64,000 bases of DNA from Diphasiastrum complanatum. Taxonomy: Eukaryota; Streptophyta; Lycopodiopsida; Lycopodiales; Lycopodiaceae. The stretch lies in NCBI GenBank assembly GCA_029204225.1, contig CM055105.1, positions 17,805,353 to 17,869,352 of the forward strand, given 5' to 3'. The position numbers and the translations under genes are program-made. Position 1 is the first letter of the stretch. Each line of letters opens with the position of its first letter. Below the pieces are notes generated by a model, which saw nothing but the letters and a program-made list of their open reading frames with translations, did not search any database and was not told the origin of the DNA. Positions 1-11,819 of the stretch are shown here, piece after piece.

Positions 1-355
1 ATTGGATGCCATTCTTTGGGCTGATTGATTGTCACAAAAGATGATTGGGCTCTCTGGAAAATCTAGCAAGTGAAGATTCTTGATCATCCTTTTGATCCAT
101 ACCATCTCCTTTGTGCAATGTGTAAGAGCTTTGTACTCGGCCTCACTAGATGATAATGAGATAGTGGCTTGTTTCTTTGACATCCATGATATAGCTCCAT
201 CACCTATGAAAATACAATAAGAACTAATGGATTTCCTATCCATTATATCTCCAGCATAGTTCAAATCTGAAAATCCAAAAAGATTAGGTGATGATCCCTT
301 ATACAATATGCCAAAATCTCGAGTTCCAATGATGTACCTCAAAACTCGCTTTCCT
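1..355 (-). CDS. Copia A RNase H domain (partial)
   Basis: The frame is open to the window edge. RVLRYIIGTRDFGI, FSDLNYAGD, ISWMSKKQATISLSSSEAEY and PIIFCDNQSA are the successive copia RNase H blocks. The first metal-binding block, usually SDADWAG, reads SDLNYAG, so its second aspartate is Asn. The Glu (SSSEAEY) and Asp (FCDNQSA) blocks are normal. Confidence 0.9.
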
Positions 356-1425
356 AGCTTCCAATGCTCCTAGCATAGTTTTTGCCAATAGAACTTTGAT
401 CCATCATAAGAATGATCTTCTTCCTAAGAATAGATCTCCTTTCAATGATCATGTTATGCTCAAAATAGAAACAACCATAACTGATATAGAGAATAGTGTC
501 CACTTGGGATGCTTCACTATTTCTTACATCAATTTTACATGTAAAAATGTGACTAGAACATGAAGAATCAAATAGTATGTAAATGAAATGATTCCACCAT
601 GCTTCCAACTCTGAACTCTCTGGAAAAATATAGCAAACAAACAATAAATGTGAGTGATCAACTTTTGCTTGCATGTCTCCTCCTCCTTTGTCCTTTGTTG
701 CCTTGTATCCACCATGATACTCCATGAATGAGCCTCCATCTTCATCTTGTCACAAGAAACCATCAAACCTTGGAAATCCATGAGTAGGTGAGTACATAAA
801 TGATGCAAATCCAGCACCACATGACTCCATAAACCAAGTAGTTTGCACTAATCCATCTTCAAGATCTACTTGACACAAGAAAATGACCATGAATTCACCA
901 AAAATTGACAATCTCCAAGTATTGGCACCAAGTAGCTCAACACTTGAGAACTTAGCCATGGATGAGTGACATAATGAACCTCCAATAGCTTTATTTCCAT
1001 CAGAAAAATCAGCCAAGAATGCTAGTACAAATCCAACATTAAAACAATGCTCACCAATGTAGCTAGTTTTACCATAGCTTGACAATTTGCACACATCCAC
1101 ATGAAATTGCTCAAACATGAGATAGAACAAGTAAAGTAAACTTGAAAAACACTTCCTTGCTGCTCCTTTGACCTTACTTGAGTCTTCAATATGCTGCAAA
1201 AACAGATCCATAACACCTTTGCCAATTACCTCTCCTTTGATGCTCTTGACTAGCTCCAAATTGCCAACTTCCCTTTTGACTAGTTGAAGCGCTTTGAGAT
1301 CAACCTCTTGATTTTCAACTTGACCATCAAAGTCATTGAACAAAATTTGTTTTCGAGATCCATTACTTGATTTTACAGCAAGATAACATCCATCCCTTGC
1401 ATAGCTCCATGTACACAAGAAGATC
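356..1425 (-). other. Foreign segment replacing the reverse transcriptase of copia A
   Basis: This stretch of about 1.07 kb sits exactly between the start of reverse transcriptase and RNase H. It has no copia motif and long open stretches on the minus strand (1418-750 and 725-354), interrupted by a stop. I do not recognise the encoded sequence. Its part 719-917 recurs at 48892-49090 in another copia element. It could be captured host sequence or a nested element without obvious ends. Confidence 0.7.
719..917 (-). repeat. 199-bp shared module, copy 1
   Basis: By eye it is about 96% identical (around seven differences, no gaps) to 48892-49090. The encoded frame is the same in both (GEFMVIFLCQVDLEDGLVQ ...), but this copy has a TGA where the other has TGG. 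Confidence 0.9.
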
Positions 1426-1969
1426 TTTTAAAAGATGTTCTATTCTTCATAAGAGATCGATACTCAAGATCCATTGCTTGGATCCACTCCTCTTCTTTCC
1501 TTGCTTGATCTACACTTGTAGGCTCATCCACAGAGGTTAGGAAAGCAACATAATTTTTAGAAACTACTTGCTTACCCTTTTGATCATATGTGAGCCTTGA
1601 AGGTACTTGTCTTTCTCTTGATGTTCTCCTTGGCTTTTGACTTGATGAAGGTCCATCATCACCACCATCTAAAGTAGGATCCTTCTCATCAACATCAAGA
1701 ATGTTAGAACCATCTACTTTACCATCAATCATGCTTGAAGACACTTTTGGAATGTTTCCCTCATCAAAAATGACATCTCTACCAACAATCACTTTGTTAG
1801 TAGAAGGAATGTAAACCTTGTATGCTTTACTCACCTCACTATATCCAACAAAAATACCTCTTCTTGAAGATGGATCCTCCTTGGTCCTATCATCAAGAGT
1901 AATGTTGACATAGCATGTGCATCCAAAGGTGCTTAGAAAGTTGACACTCGGCCTCCTCTTGAATAGCAT
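1420..1969 (-). pseudogene. Copia A integrase C-terminal part and start of reverse transcriptase
   Basis: This continues the polyprotein in frame after the TAG. FGCTCYV...RRGIFVGYS is the copia integrase/chromodomain-like end. A Ser/Asp-rich linker follows, then EEWIQAMDLEYRSLMKNRTS, which is the first block of copia reverse transcriptase. After that block the similarity stops abruptly near 1425. None of the catalytic reverse-transcriptase blocks is present. Confidence 0.85.
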
Positions 1970-3919
1970 CTAAAAAGGTGTCCTTCCATTCAAAATAGCA
2001 CTCGGCCACCTATTGCACAAGAAATTGGCACACAACAAAGCTTGATCCCAAAATGGTTTGTCAAGATTAGCACTTAACCTCATAGCTTTAGCACTTTCAC
2101 ATAAAGTTCTATTCTTCCTTTCAGCCACTCCATTTTGTTGTGGGGTCCTTGATGTTGTATACTCCCTCTTGATCCCATGCTCATCACAAAAGGCCTTGAA
2201 CTTGTTAGATATGTACTCACCACCATTGTCACCTCTCAAGCACTTGATCTTTGTGGAAAATTGGTTCTCCCTTGCATTCTTGAACTTGACAAAGACATCA
2301 TACACTTCATCCTTGCTCTTTAGTAGATAGATCCAACAAAATCTACTAAAATCATCAATGAATGTTACATACATCTTAGCTCCACTATTGCTAATTGTAG
2401 TAAATCCATGAATATCCGAATGTACAAGTTGAAAAGGCTTTGTAGATCTAGAAATAGATCTAGTATAAGGTAGTCTATGTGACTTAGACAAAGCACAAGA
2501 CTCACAAACATGCTTGTCATTACTTAAGAAACTTGGAAGACCAATCACAACTTTCTTCCTTGCCATTACCTCCAATGACTTGAAGTTGAGGTGTCCCATC
2601 CTTTTGTGCCAAACCTTTTGAATAGAAATTTGCTCCCTTGCAACACATCCAACTTGGTTAGCAATAACACAAGCATCAAGTTTGAACAACTTCCCTTGTC
2701 TTTTACCTTTTCCAATCAAGACATCCTTCCTTTTGATCAAACAAGCATCTCCATCAAACTCCACCTTGAGGCCCTTACTTAGTATTTGACTCACACTTAG
2801 CAAATTCTTGGTAATAGATGGAATAAACAAGACATCCTCCAAATGAACATTCCTATTTGTAGAGAGAGAAATAGGAATTGTGCCAATCCCTTTGATTGCA
2901 CACTCACCATCATTGGCTGTGTAGATCACCCTCTTGTCATCTCCATATGCCAACAAAGAAGTGAAGTATTCTTTGTGAAAGGTCATGTGTGAACTTGCTC
3001 CACTATCAATCCACCAAGGATCTAGATCTCCATAATTAGAAAGCATACATGAAGACATCACAAAAGCATCATCATTTGCATCTTGCACATCCAAACCATC
3101 CTCATCAAGAGTAAGATTACCTTGCTTGTCTCCTTGATCTCTCTTCTTCTTGTAGCACTCACTTGCAAAGTGTTCTTTGATGCCACAATAGAAGCACTTG
3201 AGCTTTGATCTATCCTTCTTTTTGCCACTTGAAGAAGCATCCACTTGATCTTGCCCTTTAGACCACTTGCTTTTGGTTTTGCCCTTGAATTTGCCCTTTG
3301 TGAACATAGCATCCTCTTGAAGTGTCGATGTAGATCCACCTCTTGCTTGAAGCCTATATTCCTCATTGATCAAGATCTCTTGAAGTTCCATCAAACTTGG
3401 CAAAGTTTTTTGAATAGAAATATTTTGAACAATGTTAGCATGAGCATCCAACAAGCCATTAAGAATCACTTGAATAAGCCCTCCTTCCTTAAAGCTTTCA
3501 TCTATGCAAGCTAACTCATCATTCAATGTTTTCATTCTCAAAACAAAAGTACTTGGACTTTCTTCATTCTTTTGCAAACAAGAAAAGATTTGCCTTCTTA
3601 GAGTCAACACTCTAGAAGTAGACTTGGATTCATAAAGCTTCTTCAATGAATTCCAAGCTTCCAAAGATGATGTGCACTTACCAACTTCCTTGAGAAGTTC
3701 ATTAGTAACATTCATCTTTATCATGTGTAGAGCCTTCTTGGCCCTCTTGTCATACCTCAATTGATCTTGTTGTGTTGCTGGTCTCTCCTCAAAACCTACA
3801 ACAATATCCAAAACATCATTCATCTCAAGAAGTGACTCCACCCTCACTTTCCATAATGAATAGTTACTTGAGGTAAGCCTATCATTGGCTTCCAACATGG
3901 CTCCAATTGAGGTTGCCAT
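1970..3919 (-). CDS. Copia A Gag-protease-integrase polyprotein
   Basis: This 649-codon frame encodes the first part of the copia polyprotein. Gag (UBN2-type) covers residues 1 to about 200. The CCHC knuckle of the nucleocapsid is at 242-255 (CFYCGIKEHFASEC). The aspartic protease motif DSGASSHM is at 305-312. The GAG-pre-integrase zinc motif has HKRMGH near 438 and CESC at 472. The integrase core has D502, D564 (RGDNGGEY) and E600, a proper DD35E spacing. The frame ends at a TAG (1970-1972) after NGRTPF; integrase continues directly after it. The start is the ATG that begins MATSIGAMLEANDRL, the usual copia Gag N-terminus. All catalytic residues visible here look intact. Confidence 0.92.
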   Translation of the reverse strand: MATSIGAMLEANDRLTSSNYSLWKVRVESLLEMNDVLDIVVGFEERPATQQDQLRYDKRAKKALHMIKMNVTNELLKEVGKCTSSLEAWNSLKKLYESKSTSRVLTLRRQIFSCLQKNEESPSTFVLRMKTLNDELACIDESFKEGGLIQVILNGLLDAHANIVQNISIQKTLPSLMELQEILINEEYRLQARGGSTSTLQEDAMFTKGKFKGKTKSKWSKGQDQVDASSSGKKKDRSKLKCFYCGIKEHFASECYKKKRDQGDKQGNLTLDEDGLDVQDANDDAFVMSSCMLSNYGDLDPWWIDSGASSHMTFHKEYFTSLLAYGDDKRVIYTANDGECAIKGIGTIPISLSTNRNVHLEDVLFIPSITKNLLSVSQILSKGLKVEFDGDACLIKRKDVLIGKGKRQGKLFKLDACVIANQVGCVAREQISIQKVWHKRMGHLNFKSLEVMARKKVVIGLPSFLSNDKHVCESCALSKSHRLPYTRSISRSTKPFQLVHSDIHGFTTISNSGAKMYVTFIDDFSRFCWIYLLKSKDEVYDVFVKFKNARENQFSTKIKCLRGDNGGEYISNKFKAFCDEHGIKREYTTSRTPQQNGVAERKNRTLCESAKAMRLSANLDKPFWDQALLCANFLCNRWPSAILNGRTPF

Positions 3920-4507
3920 GTAGCAATGACCTGATCTTCTCTTTCAACCTGTTTCAATGCACAAGGCACTCCTTTGAACAACAACAAATGCTTTCAAAAG
4001 AAATCACCAAGATTTGAAACTATCTCACAAATTCTCTTCTAGCACTTATCCAAGCAAATCAACACATAGAATCATGGAATCTTGATCAACCTATGATTTA
4101 ACCTCAATCTAATGACTTTTGCCACTTCCTAAGATTGAAACACACTCAAATGAAGTCAAGCAACCTCACTATCTAGAGATCCAATCAAAATTAGGGTTTT
4201 AACAAAATCACAAAAAATTGACTATTCCAAATCTACATGCAAATGCTGAAAATTTGATATGCAATCTATAAGCCACCACTTAGGCTGAACCAATGATCCA
4301 AAAATCGGCCAAATCTAGCATGTGAATTCAAAAAACGAAATTGAAAAAGTATATTGACCTATTTAGTGTTTCGATCTACAAAAGATCCAATCTACAAAAG
4401 CAAAAAATCCGATTTTGGTGTAGAATCCTCTCTAGCATGTTCTAGACTTGATATCTTCACCAAATCATTGATAGATCTGATTTCCTCCTTCATAACCTGA
4501 AACACAA

Positions 4508-4519
4508 GCTCTGATACCA
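4508..4519 (-). promoter_or_regulatory. Primer-binding site of copia A
   Basis: The minus strand reads TGGTATCAGAGC immediately inside the LTR. This is the standard copia site complementary to plant initiator-Met tRNA, which primes minus-strand DNA synthesis. Confidence 0.93.
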
Positions 4520-5231
4520 TGTGAAAAATTTCAGATCCTTAAGATCCAATCTACTTGAATGATCTTTGGTTAGAAAGAGAAATACACTACCAATTTTACC
4601 AATGTAGAAAAATCAGCATCTACACACAATTTGAGATGCAAACACTAATAGAACTTGATCAAACTTGCATGAAATGATTATGTACTATTGCTGTCCATAC
4701 AAAACCAGCAAGCTACTATATTTCACACGTGTGGATCCAGAAATAGCAAATATAGATCATTCTACACATAGAATTGCAAGCAATCACCAAGATAGTGCAC
4801 CAATGGATAGTAGAAACCCAAGAGGACCATGTATAAGCATGAAATGAGATAGAGAAGAGAGAAGATGACTCTCTCCACGAGTTACATCCTTTTATAGCAG
4901 GTCCAAACCCTATTTGGCCACTTGGCTTTCCCACCAAAATGCTAACCCTACCAATTTTGGGTCTAGATTCAATGTACCCAACTTATTCAAATTGAATATA
5001 CTCAAACTCGCATTCTATCTTTCCCACACTTTCAAAATGTGTTTATTCAAATGAAATTTAGACTAATGAACTTTGAAAAGTCAACCTCTAAGTCTAAAAC
5101 AAGTTTTGGCCTCAATATGCCAAATATGGAAATATTGCAAAATGAAATGAAACTAGTTGAATCTTTCACAAGATTCACTTACAAACTTCTTTCATAAAAA
5201 TAACAAGCTAGATTTTTGCCAATTTCTCACA
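4520..5231 (-). repeat. 5' LTR of copia A
   Basis: Read on the minus strand, it begins TGTGAGAAATTGG and ends TTTTTCACA, with TGTGA/TCACA inverted ends, and abuts the PBS at 4519. It contains a TATA box (TATAAAAGG) at 4888-4896. A diverged partial copy lies at 7795-8095. The partner 3' LTR is outside the window. Confidence 0.85.
4888..4896 (-). promoter_or_regulatory. TATA box in the copia A LTR
   Basis: TATAAAAGG sits in the 5' LTR in the sense orientation of the element. It is conserved in the LTR fragment near 7931 (CTATAAAAGG), which supports a role as the retroelement promoter. Confidence 0.6.
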
Positions 5232-6419
5232 TCACATGGTTCCTCTTGACAAAGCAAGACTAAACTCTTTGAAGCCTTTTTTCATTATCCAACAAGGTAA
5301 AGTAAAATACAGTACTGAAAAGCACCGTAAAGCATAACCAATTTCAAAACATCCAACTGAGACATGTCACCATCCCACCACACAAAACCGCACGAGTTAG
5401 TACAGTGGGGAAGACAGATGTCATAGTTGAGCATTAGTTGTTATCCATGTCCAAAAGAAGCTATAACACTTAACAACATAAAATAGCATTTTAAATCATA
5501 GTCATGTCTTCCCAAATAGCAGAATGTTTTTTAGCGATAGGCCAAGCCCTAACAACATCGTATCAAATTTGTTGTGCCATGATGATTAGTTTATGGGCAA
5601 TTGTTCCATATCAGTTTATATTGTTTTGAACAATAGTATAAATAGGTTCTAGCCATATATATTTTAACTAGCTAAAAGACATGGTGTGGACACATGTGCT
5701 AGTGGTAGGGCAAATCCATGCCTTTCTAACCCATGTGACCCTTGTTTCAAGAAACAAGTCATGCACTGTGGTCCATACTCCTGAGCATATCCATGCTTTC
5801 CAGTCGACTCTCACCATAAATCTAATATGACATCCGAATGGGTATCATTTACTGTAGCCATGATTAAATAGTGTCATTCTGAGCAAACTCACGTTTATCA
5901 AAACTACATATCCAACCCATGGTATTTAGGACTTCATTATGGATAAATTAAAAATTATAGATGAGGTCTTCACGATTTTTACAAGGTATTAGGGCATAGC
6001 CATGCCATTCTAATCCTTATGTAAGAACCATGTATCTTACGCATATCCATGCTGTCTAAGATCGTTCTGTCAAAAACCTTACAAATGGATAGCTTATAAG
6101 TCTTTATCATTGAATTTGTTAAACACATTTGTAAGCGGTAAACAGTCAAAATTAAGAAGTATGGCATTCAAGGTTAACGTATAACAAGTCTTTATTTATT
6201 CGCATTGGTCATAGAAAGTTGGTTACTCATACCTGGATGATTGTAGATGTGTTTTCTTGAGAGGATGCCATATTATTCCTTTGAGTGATTTGTTTTCTTT
6301 AGAACATAGTCATTCAAAGTGTTATTCTCACATAAAGTCTATTTATCCTTGTTTAGAATCAAAATCATATTGCTGAAATCAATATCTCGAGATAGCATTA
6401 GTCCAATTGCTATATAATG
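5232..6419. other. No recognisable gene
   Basis: This is AT-rich sequence between copia A and the gypsy remnants. I see no supported frame or repeat structure. Confidence 0.6.
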
Positions 6420-7790
6420 TTAGAGCAAAAGATGTAATCCAAGTATCATGATCGATCTTAACTTCGGAATCGTGATTCTACAAGAGATACGATTTTGTCC
6501 CCAGTCATGAAGGGCTTGGGACGTTCTACCTAGCAAAACACTGTAGGATTGGGGAGAATCAGACATGTCCAAAACTACAAAATCGAGCACGAAACAAATT
6601 TTGGCTACCTTGGTATGAACTTCGTTGGCTATGCCTAACGGTTTCATGCTAGATTGGTCATCTAGTCAGATTGTAAAAGGAGCACTTACCATACGAGTAA
6701 GACCCCATTCGTGATAAAGTTTGGAGGAAATGATGTTCACTTTGGATCATCCGTCGACTATAGATAATTATTTCGAAAACCCTCGATGCATGACAGGGAT
6801 GGTCACATGTTTGACATCTTTCTCCCATCCTACCCCTACTTGGTGGACTGGTTGCGATTTCTCTACTTCTTCATCTGGCACCAAATTGGTAGGGTGTGCT
6901 TCTGGTTTCTCACATCCTGGTCTATCTATGTAAGTTTTCAATCCTTCCCAGAGGGTCAAATGCGTTTTGAGTAAGGATCCTAGGGGCATTCTGACATTAC
7001 TTCTCAATAGATCTACTAGGACAGCGATGTGGTCTTTTTTCTCTTTCTTGCTATGGAAAGTGTCTTCGAAACTGGAATGCTCATTCACATTCTGTTCTGT
7101 TTCACGGATGAACTATAGTAACCTAGAATCTACTAGGGAGCAAGGGGAAGCGATCGTTCTCACCTTCGGGCTGACGTTGGTCTTGCTCTCTGGCTGTTTC
7201 TCTAGCTTGATCTAGGGCTTGGGCTTCTTTCACCCACTCCTTCATGTGCCTAAAGTTACCTTGCTCATCAACTGTGAGGTTCGGGTATTCACCTATGTAT
7301 AAGAAACTCGATGATCCACTAGTAGGACCAGTGGTAGCAGATTTGGATGGCTCCTTCTCTTTTCATTTCTGGACTCTTGTCTGGATGAATACTGGCATCA
7401 TCAGTGCCTTGGGCTCTCCTACCACACTCATCAAATGTAGAGGGGCATAGAACTCTCCTTGGTTCTCCGTTCTCATTGGACACATGAGATATGAGTGTTC
7501 GTACCTACAATCTCAGCATAGTGGTACAAAGTTGCCTTGTGACTTGTTAGGGCACTCAACGATTCTATGGTTCTCTTTACATCCATAGCACTTTATGGGA
7601 GCTCTAAATCTAGTACCTCTAAACTGATTGATGTAGATTGGCACTAAGTCACCGTTCTCTCCATCTATGAAATGCACCAAAATAGATTCTTGTGCATCAT
7701 CCTCTCCAGATTAGTAGGATTCTTTGGTCTTTTCGACCATACTCAACTGCCGAGCTTGTGGATTTCGTACTACTAAACCTTGGGTTCTGT
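6420..7790 (-). pseudogene. Ty3/gypsy remnant: gag zinc knuckle to protease
   Basis: Minus-strand translation gives a nucleocapsid knuckle (CYGCKENHRIVEC, about 7590-7550), then IGEYPNL..HMKEWVKEAQ (7300-7210). Further down comes the end of the gypsy protease, KPLGIANEVHTKV...SYSVLLGRTSQALHDWGQNRI (6650-6470). These fall in several frames with stops. The PLGI...LLGR..L.WG pattern is the aspartic-protease tail found before gypsy reverse transcriptase. The copy is decayed, and its upstream gag is cut off at the LTR insertion near 7800. Confidence 0.72.
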
Positions 7791-7794
7791 AGAG

Positions 7795-8095
7795 AATGGG
7801 AGGTAATGCCAATCTGCAAGATATCACAAGTATAGTGCACCAATGGATAGTAGAACCCAAGAGAACCATGTATAAGCATGAATGGGATAAGAGAGAGAGA
7901 ATGGCTTCTCTTTCCATGAGTTACAGCCTTTTATAGCAGGTCCAAACCTAAATTCAAACTTTGGTTTTCCCTCCATAATGAAAACCTTGCTATGTTTGTG
8001 ACTAGATTCAATGTATCTACTCAAATTGAATCCCTCCAAAACTCGTGTTCTATAGTTTCCCACACTTTCCAAAAGAGTTTATTGATGGTGCAACT
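7795..8095 (-). repeat. LTR fragment of the copia A family
   Basis: It matches about 4785-5060 of the copia A LTR along its length: ATAGTGCACCAATGGATAGT, CCTTTTATAGCAGGTCCAAA and TTTCCCACACTTTC are shared, with small gaps elsewhere. Both LTR ends are missing. It lies between two gypsy gag remnants, so it is an insertion or recombination scar. Confidence 0.82.
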
Positions 8096-9763
8096 AAGTA
8101 TTAACATCCGTTTATGGATTAGGTAAATTTGAAGGAGACACAGGTGAAGAATGGTCTTCGGTTGCTACTTTAGCTACTTCCAGGGTTTCTTCTTCTTGCA
8201 ATTGTTTAATCCACTGTCTCATATTCTAGTATCTCTTCTTTTTTGAGTTGAGATTTGGATACACCCCTGATGTAGTAGATATATCTATAGTTGGTATAGA
8301 TTCAACAAGTATTGGATCAACTAGAACCTCAATCTGTTTCCGAGCTCTGGTAGCAACCATCAAAGGTACACTTGGTTCAGTAGGCTGAGTTGCTGGTCTT
8401 TGCTTGATCAGAATCATATTCACTGGAGCAATAATCGGCGGTGGTTTTGGTTTTGCAGGAGAATCCTTGTAACAATGTCCATATAACCACATTCATGATA
8501 GAATGGAACAAACTTTTCTTTGTTCGAACATTTCGCAACTTTGTGGTTCTCTCCGCATGCAAAGCATCCAAGTGGTACTCTAGCCCATTGTCTCGTTGTT
8601 TGTTGTTGTGGGGCAACATAGATAGTATAATATTCTGAAGGACCAATCTCTTGATCATTACTACGATTCCATTGCTCATTACCATTGTAAGGTTCTTGTT
8701 TCATTAGATTGCCAAGAGGACCTTGTTGTCCTTGTGGAGCTGACAAAGTTGGTTGTTCAGGAAATCCAAGGGCAAAGTTGTGATCCTTAGCTTTAGGTCC
8801 CTTTGCGTAAGTAGATTTTCGATGCTGATTCTTAGCATACCTTTGCTGGATAATCCGAGGATTAAACGAGCAAAAGAACGTTTCGTGTCTCGTAGATTTG
8901 CACAGATGACAAATAGTAATCGTCATTCGTTGTTTCAATGTTGGACAATCGTTCATGGTGTGATTTCTTGCACAAATTGAACACCAGACATTTTCTTGAC
9001 TAGGAAAGGTCTTAGCCAACTTTTCCATTGCTTTGCTACTCTGAGCCTGCACCTCTTCCAAAGCTTTCAACTTCTCATTGAACTGAGACTGCATCTTATC
9101 CAACTGCATCTGCTTCTTTTGACCAAGTTTTTCGAACTCGTTGATTATCAACTTAGCATTAATATTTGTGAATGCAATAGTGGTGGATGTAGTAGTGGTT
9201 TGCCCCGCTGTATATGGCAGCATTCCAATATTTGATTCATCATGAGAATCTTCATCTTCCTCTCGTATCGCATCATCCATAGCATTTTGTAAGGACATAT
9301 ACTCAGTATGGCATTTTAGCTCGTGTCTAATCCTCTTAGGTAGACCTGCTAAAAACCACATAATCATAGCCTCGACAATTATTAAATCGGGATCACACTC
9401 AGATCTGAGATGTTTAACCCATTCAATATAATCTCGTAATCCATCTCTCTTTCCCATTTTAATTCTACTTAAAAGTAGGAAAGAATCTTCCATAAGTTTT
9501 CTCGGTTTAAATCTTGTGATGAGGGCTTGTTTAACAACTTTCCAATTGACACATTTTTTTTCATCTTGGTTATAGAACCAATCTTGTGCTGCTCCGGTTA
9601 AGACCATATGAAATAGCTTGAGTTTATCATGTGAAAAAACTTTGCCATATACCTCACATGATTTAAAATAGATTTTGAGAAATCTGATAGGATCAGATAA
9701 CCCATTATACTTTGGTATCTTTAACCAAGGTGACCTTCTAACAATCACTGGTGGAACGTCCAT
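8096..9763 (-). pseudogene. Ty3/gypsy Gag protein
   Basis: The main frame, 9763-8420, is 447 codons and begins MDVPPVIVRRSPWLKIPKYN. Residues 25-150 form a retrotransposon Gag capsid domain (AQDWFYNQ, MIMWFLAGLPKRIRHELK). Residues 205-250 are Gln/Lys/Glu-rich and coiled-coil-like. Three Cys/His knuckles follow: C261-C264-H268-C273, C285-C288-H293-C298 and CFACGENHKVAKC near 403. A frameshift near 8450 moves the continuation to another frame (IDISTTSGVYPNL, then NMRQWIKQLQEEE to about 8100). It is a homologue of the adjacent 6420-7790 remnant. Confidence 0.85.
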
Positions 9764-10900
9764 TGTGAATCAAATCAATCAGACAATGAGATTGGATCTA
9801 GATTTTTCAATCAAATCCTATCTCAGATCAGATCTATGAGCTTATATCACTTGGCAATAATCATATCTGTGATTTTTTTGGAAAAAGATCTTTGATCAAG
9901 CGAGACACTTTTAAAATCAAGCTTTTTCATAATCAAATCAAAATTGTAACAAAAAGTCTCAGAAATTTGACAGTGGCTAGATCTGGGAGATCAGAACCTA
10001 AAAATAGAACAAGCGAAGATTTCCTAGGCAAAGGATGGTTCGACGAAGGTTCTTCACTACTACTTTGGTTAAAATATCATTGATTTGATTGTTTTCTAAC
10101 AAATCTGGCTTAAATAACCTTTGCCGACTTCATAGTGAGTAAATCTGACACAGATAAAACTAGGGTAGAATTGGTGAAGGTTCTTGATGGTGAACAATAA
10201 GGTTTTTGCAGCTTGGCGAGGGTAAAAATAGACTTTTTGCAAGATCCTAACAGATCTAATACTCAAAAATGATGATTCTCAGTAAATAGAATCTTCAAAA
10301 GAGTCAACGAAGGTTTCGGTGAAGGTTGCAAGAGTAATATTGTTATTTTTGCAAAAAAGAGTATTTTTTGACAAAAATAGGTCAATATGACAAATGGCCT
10401 TGACAAAAACGTTCGCCCAACTCACTGATTATCAAAAATAGTAAACAGGACTAACATAGACTTTAGAGAAGGTTCAGATGAAGGTTCTTCTCAAAGAATT
10501 GATATTTTTGTCAAAAGGTGTTAAACTTTCCACAAAATGTTACCAGCAACTAGATGAACACTCACTTTGGCCTTCTATTTTTGGTATTATTCTTCGTCGA
10601 CCTGGCAATAGATCAATCTAAATCACAACTATGCATAGTGAGTCGGACAAAGGTTTTTTTTCTGTATTTTTTAGGCTTTTGGTGATTTTTTGGTATTTTT
10701 TGATGTTTTTTCAGATGTTTCTACAAATCTGCTAGGAATTAACCTTCGCCCTTCAATCTAAAGGTTTTGTGAGTAAAACCAAAGGTGTCTACAACTCAGC
10801 GAAGGGAGGGTAAGATTTATCAAGTCTGATGATGATTTTGTCTCCTTTTTTATCAAATCTGACAGAAATGACCGATTTTTGTTGTTTTCTCTGATTTTTC
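9764..10900 (-). other. Probable 5' leader of the gypsy element
   Basis: It lies upstream of the gag ATG on the minus strand and is AT-rich, with recurring CTTCGC/GCGAAGG words. The 80 bases before gag (TTGAAAAATCTAGATCCAAT...) are closely similar to 49605-49675, which also precedes a gypsy gag start. I could not place the LTR or the PBS. Confidence 0.55.
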
Positions 10901-11819
10901 AGATCCAAATGGATCTTAAGAATGGTGATCTGAATAGCTTCCCTTGCTCAACAAACAGATTAGATTTCAAACAAGAAGATCCACTCAATTCAAGCAAAAT
11001 CACTCTCAATCTAATCCTAAAATGCAAATTTAATTCTACTTATGCCAAAACAAGATGTCTAATGCAAGCTAACATCCATCCAAAATAAATAATCTATTGT
11101 TAGGCCTATTTTGGCTATTAGAATATACATTGTAAATATGAGTTGAATTCAAATGTAATTGAAGGTCTATTAAATATGTATTTGAAGTTTTAGGATTATG
11201 AAGTTAAAGTTGGTAGGTTAGTTAATGTTTAGTCATATTCATGAGGGAGCTGAACATACCATTAAACAACCGCAAGATTGATGATTGCGGTCTTCCTGGG
11301 GTGTTTACGAGAAGTTGAACCAACTAATTACGGTCATTACGGAGTGATCACGATTATTATGGAATTCGGTGATAGCTAGTTGCAGAATCAGAGCAAGAGT
11401 ATAAGGAGGACACTGGGGGCGGGATTGGCACTCTTGATTTTACACTGTTTAGGTAGTAGTATAGTTAGGCGTCTGAAGGGTGAGAGCCGAGTGCTTATAT
11501 GTTTAGTATTCCAAACTCCATATTGTACTGTAGGTAGCAAGATGAATTTCCTTGTCTAAGACCTTTTAAGCAGTGATAATGTTGACTCTGTTTACTGTTC
11601 AATCTGTAACCTTATGTGATTGACACTGGATCAACTACATGAAATGCAATTGAGCAAATGTTATTACTTTGTGTATACACCTTGTTGTGAGGAATAATTT
11701 TGGATTCTGTAATGATGATGTTTTATTAATTTGTTGATTCAACACTGTTGCAATGGAATATAGTATGTGAATGCGCTAATTAGTGCTAGTGGAATTGTTC
11801 TTAGTGTATGGACCAGGTA
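10901..11819. other. No recognisable gene
   Basis: It probably contains LTR or leader sequence of the neighbouring elements, but no ends could be set. Confidence 0.5.

Larger units (their letters stand above)
1..5231 (-). mobile_element. Ty1/copia retrotransposon A (5' end complete, 3' end beyond the window)
   Basis: On the minus strand the order is 5' LTR (5231-4520), primer-binding site, gag, protease, integrase, a foreign segment where reverse transcriptase should be, and RNase H running off position 1. That domain order (integrase before reverse transcriptase/RNase H) defines copia. The gag-to-integrase frame is open for 649 codons and then meets one stop, so the copy is fairly young but cannot make its own reverse transcriptase. 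Confidence 0.93.
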
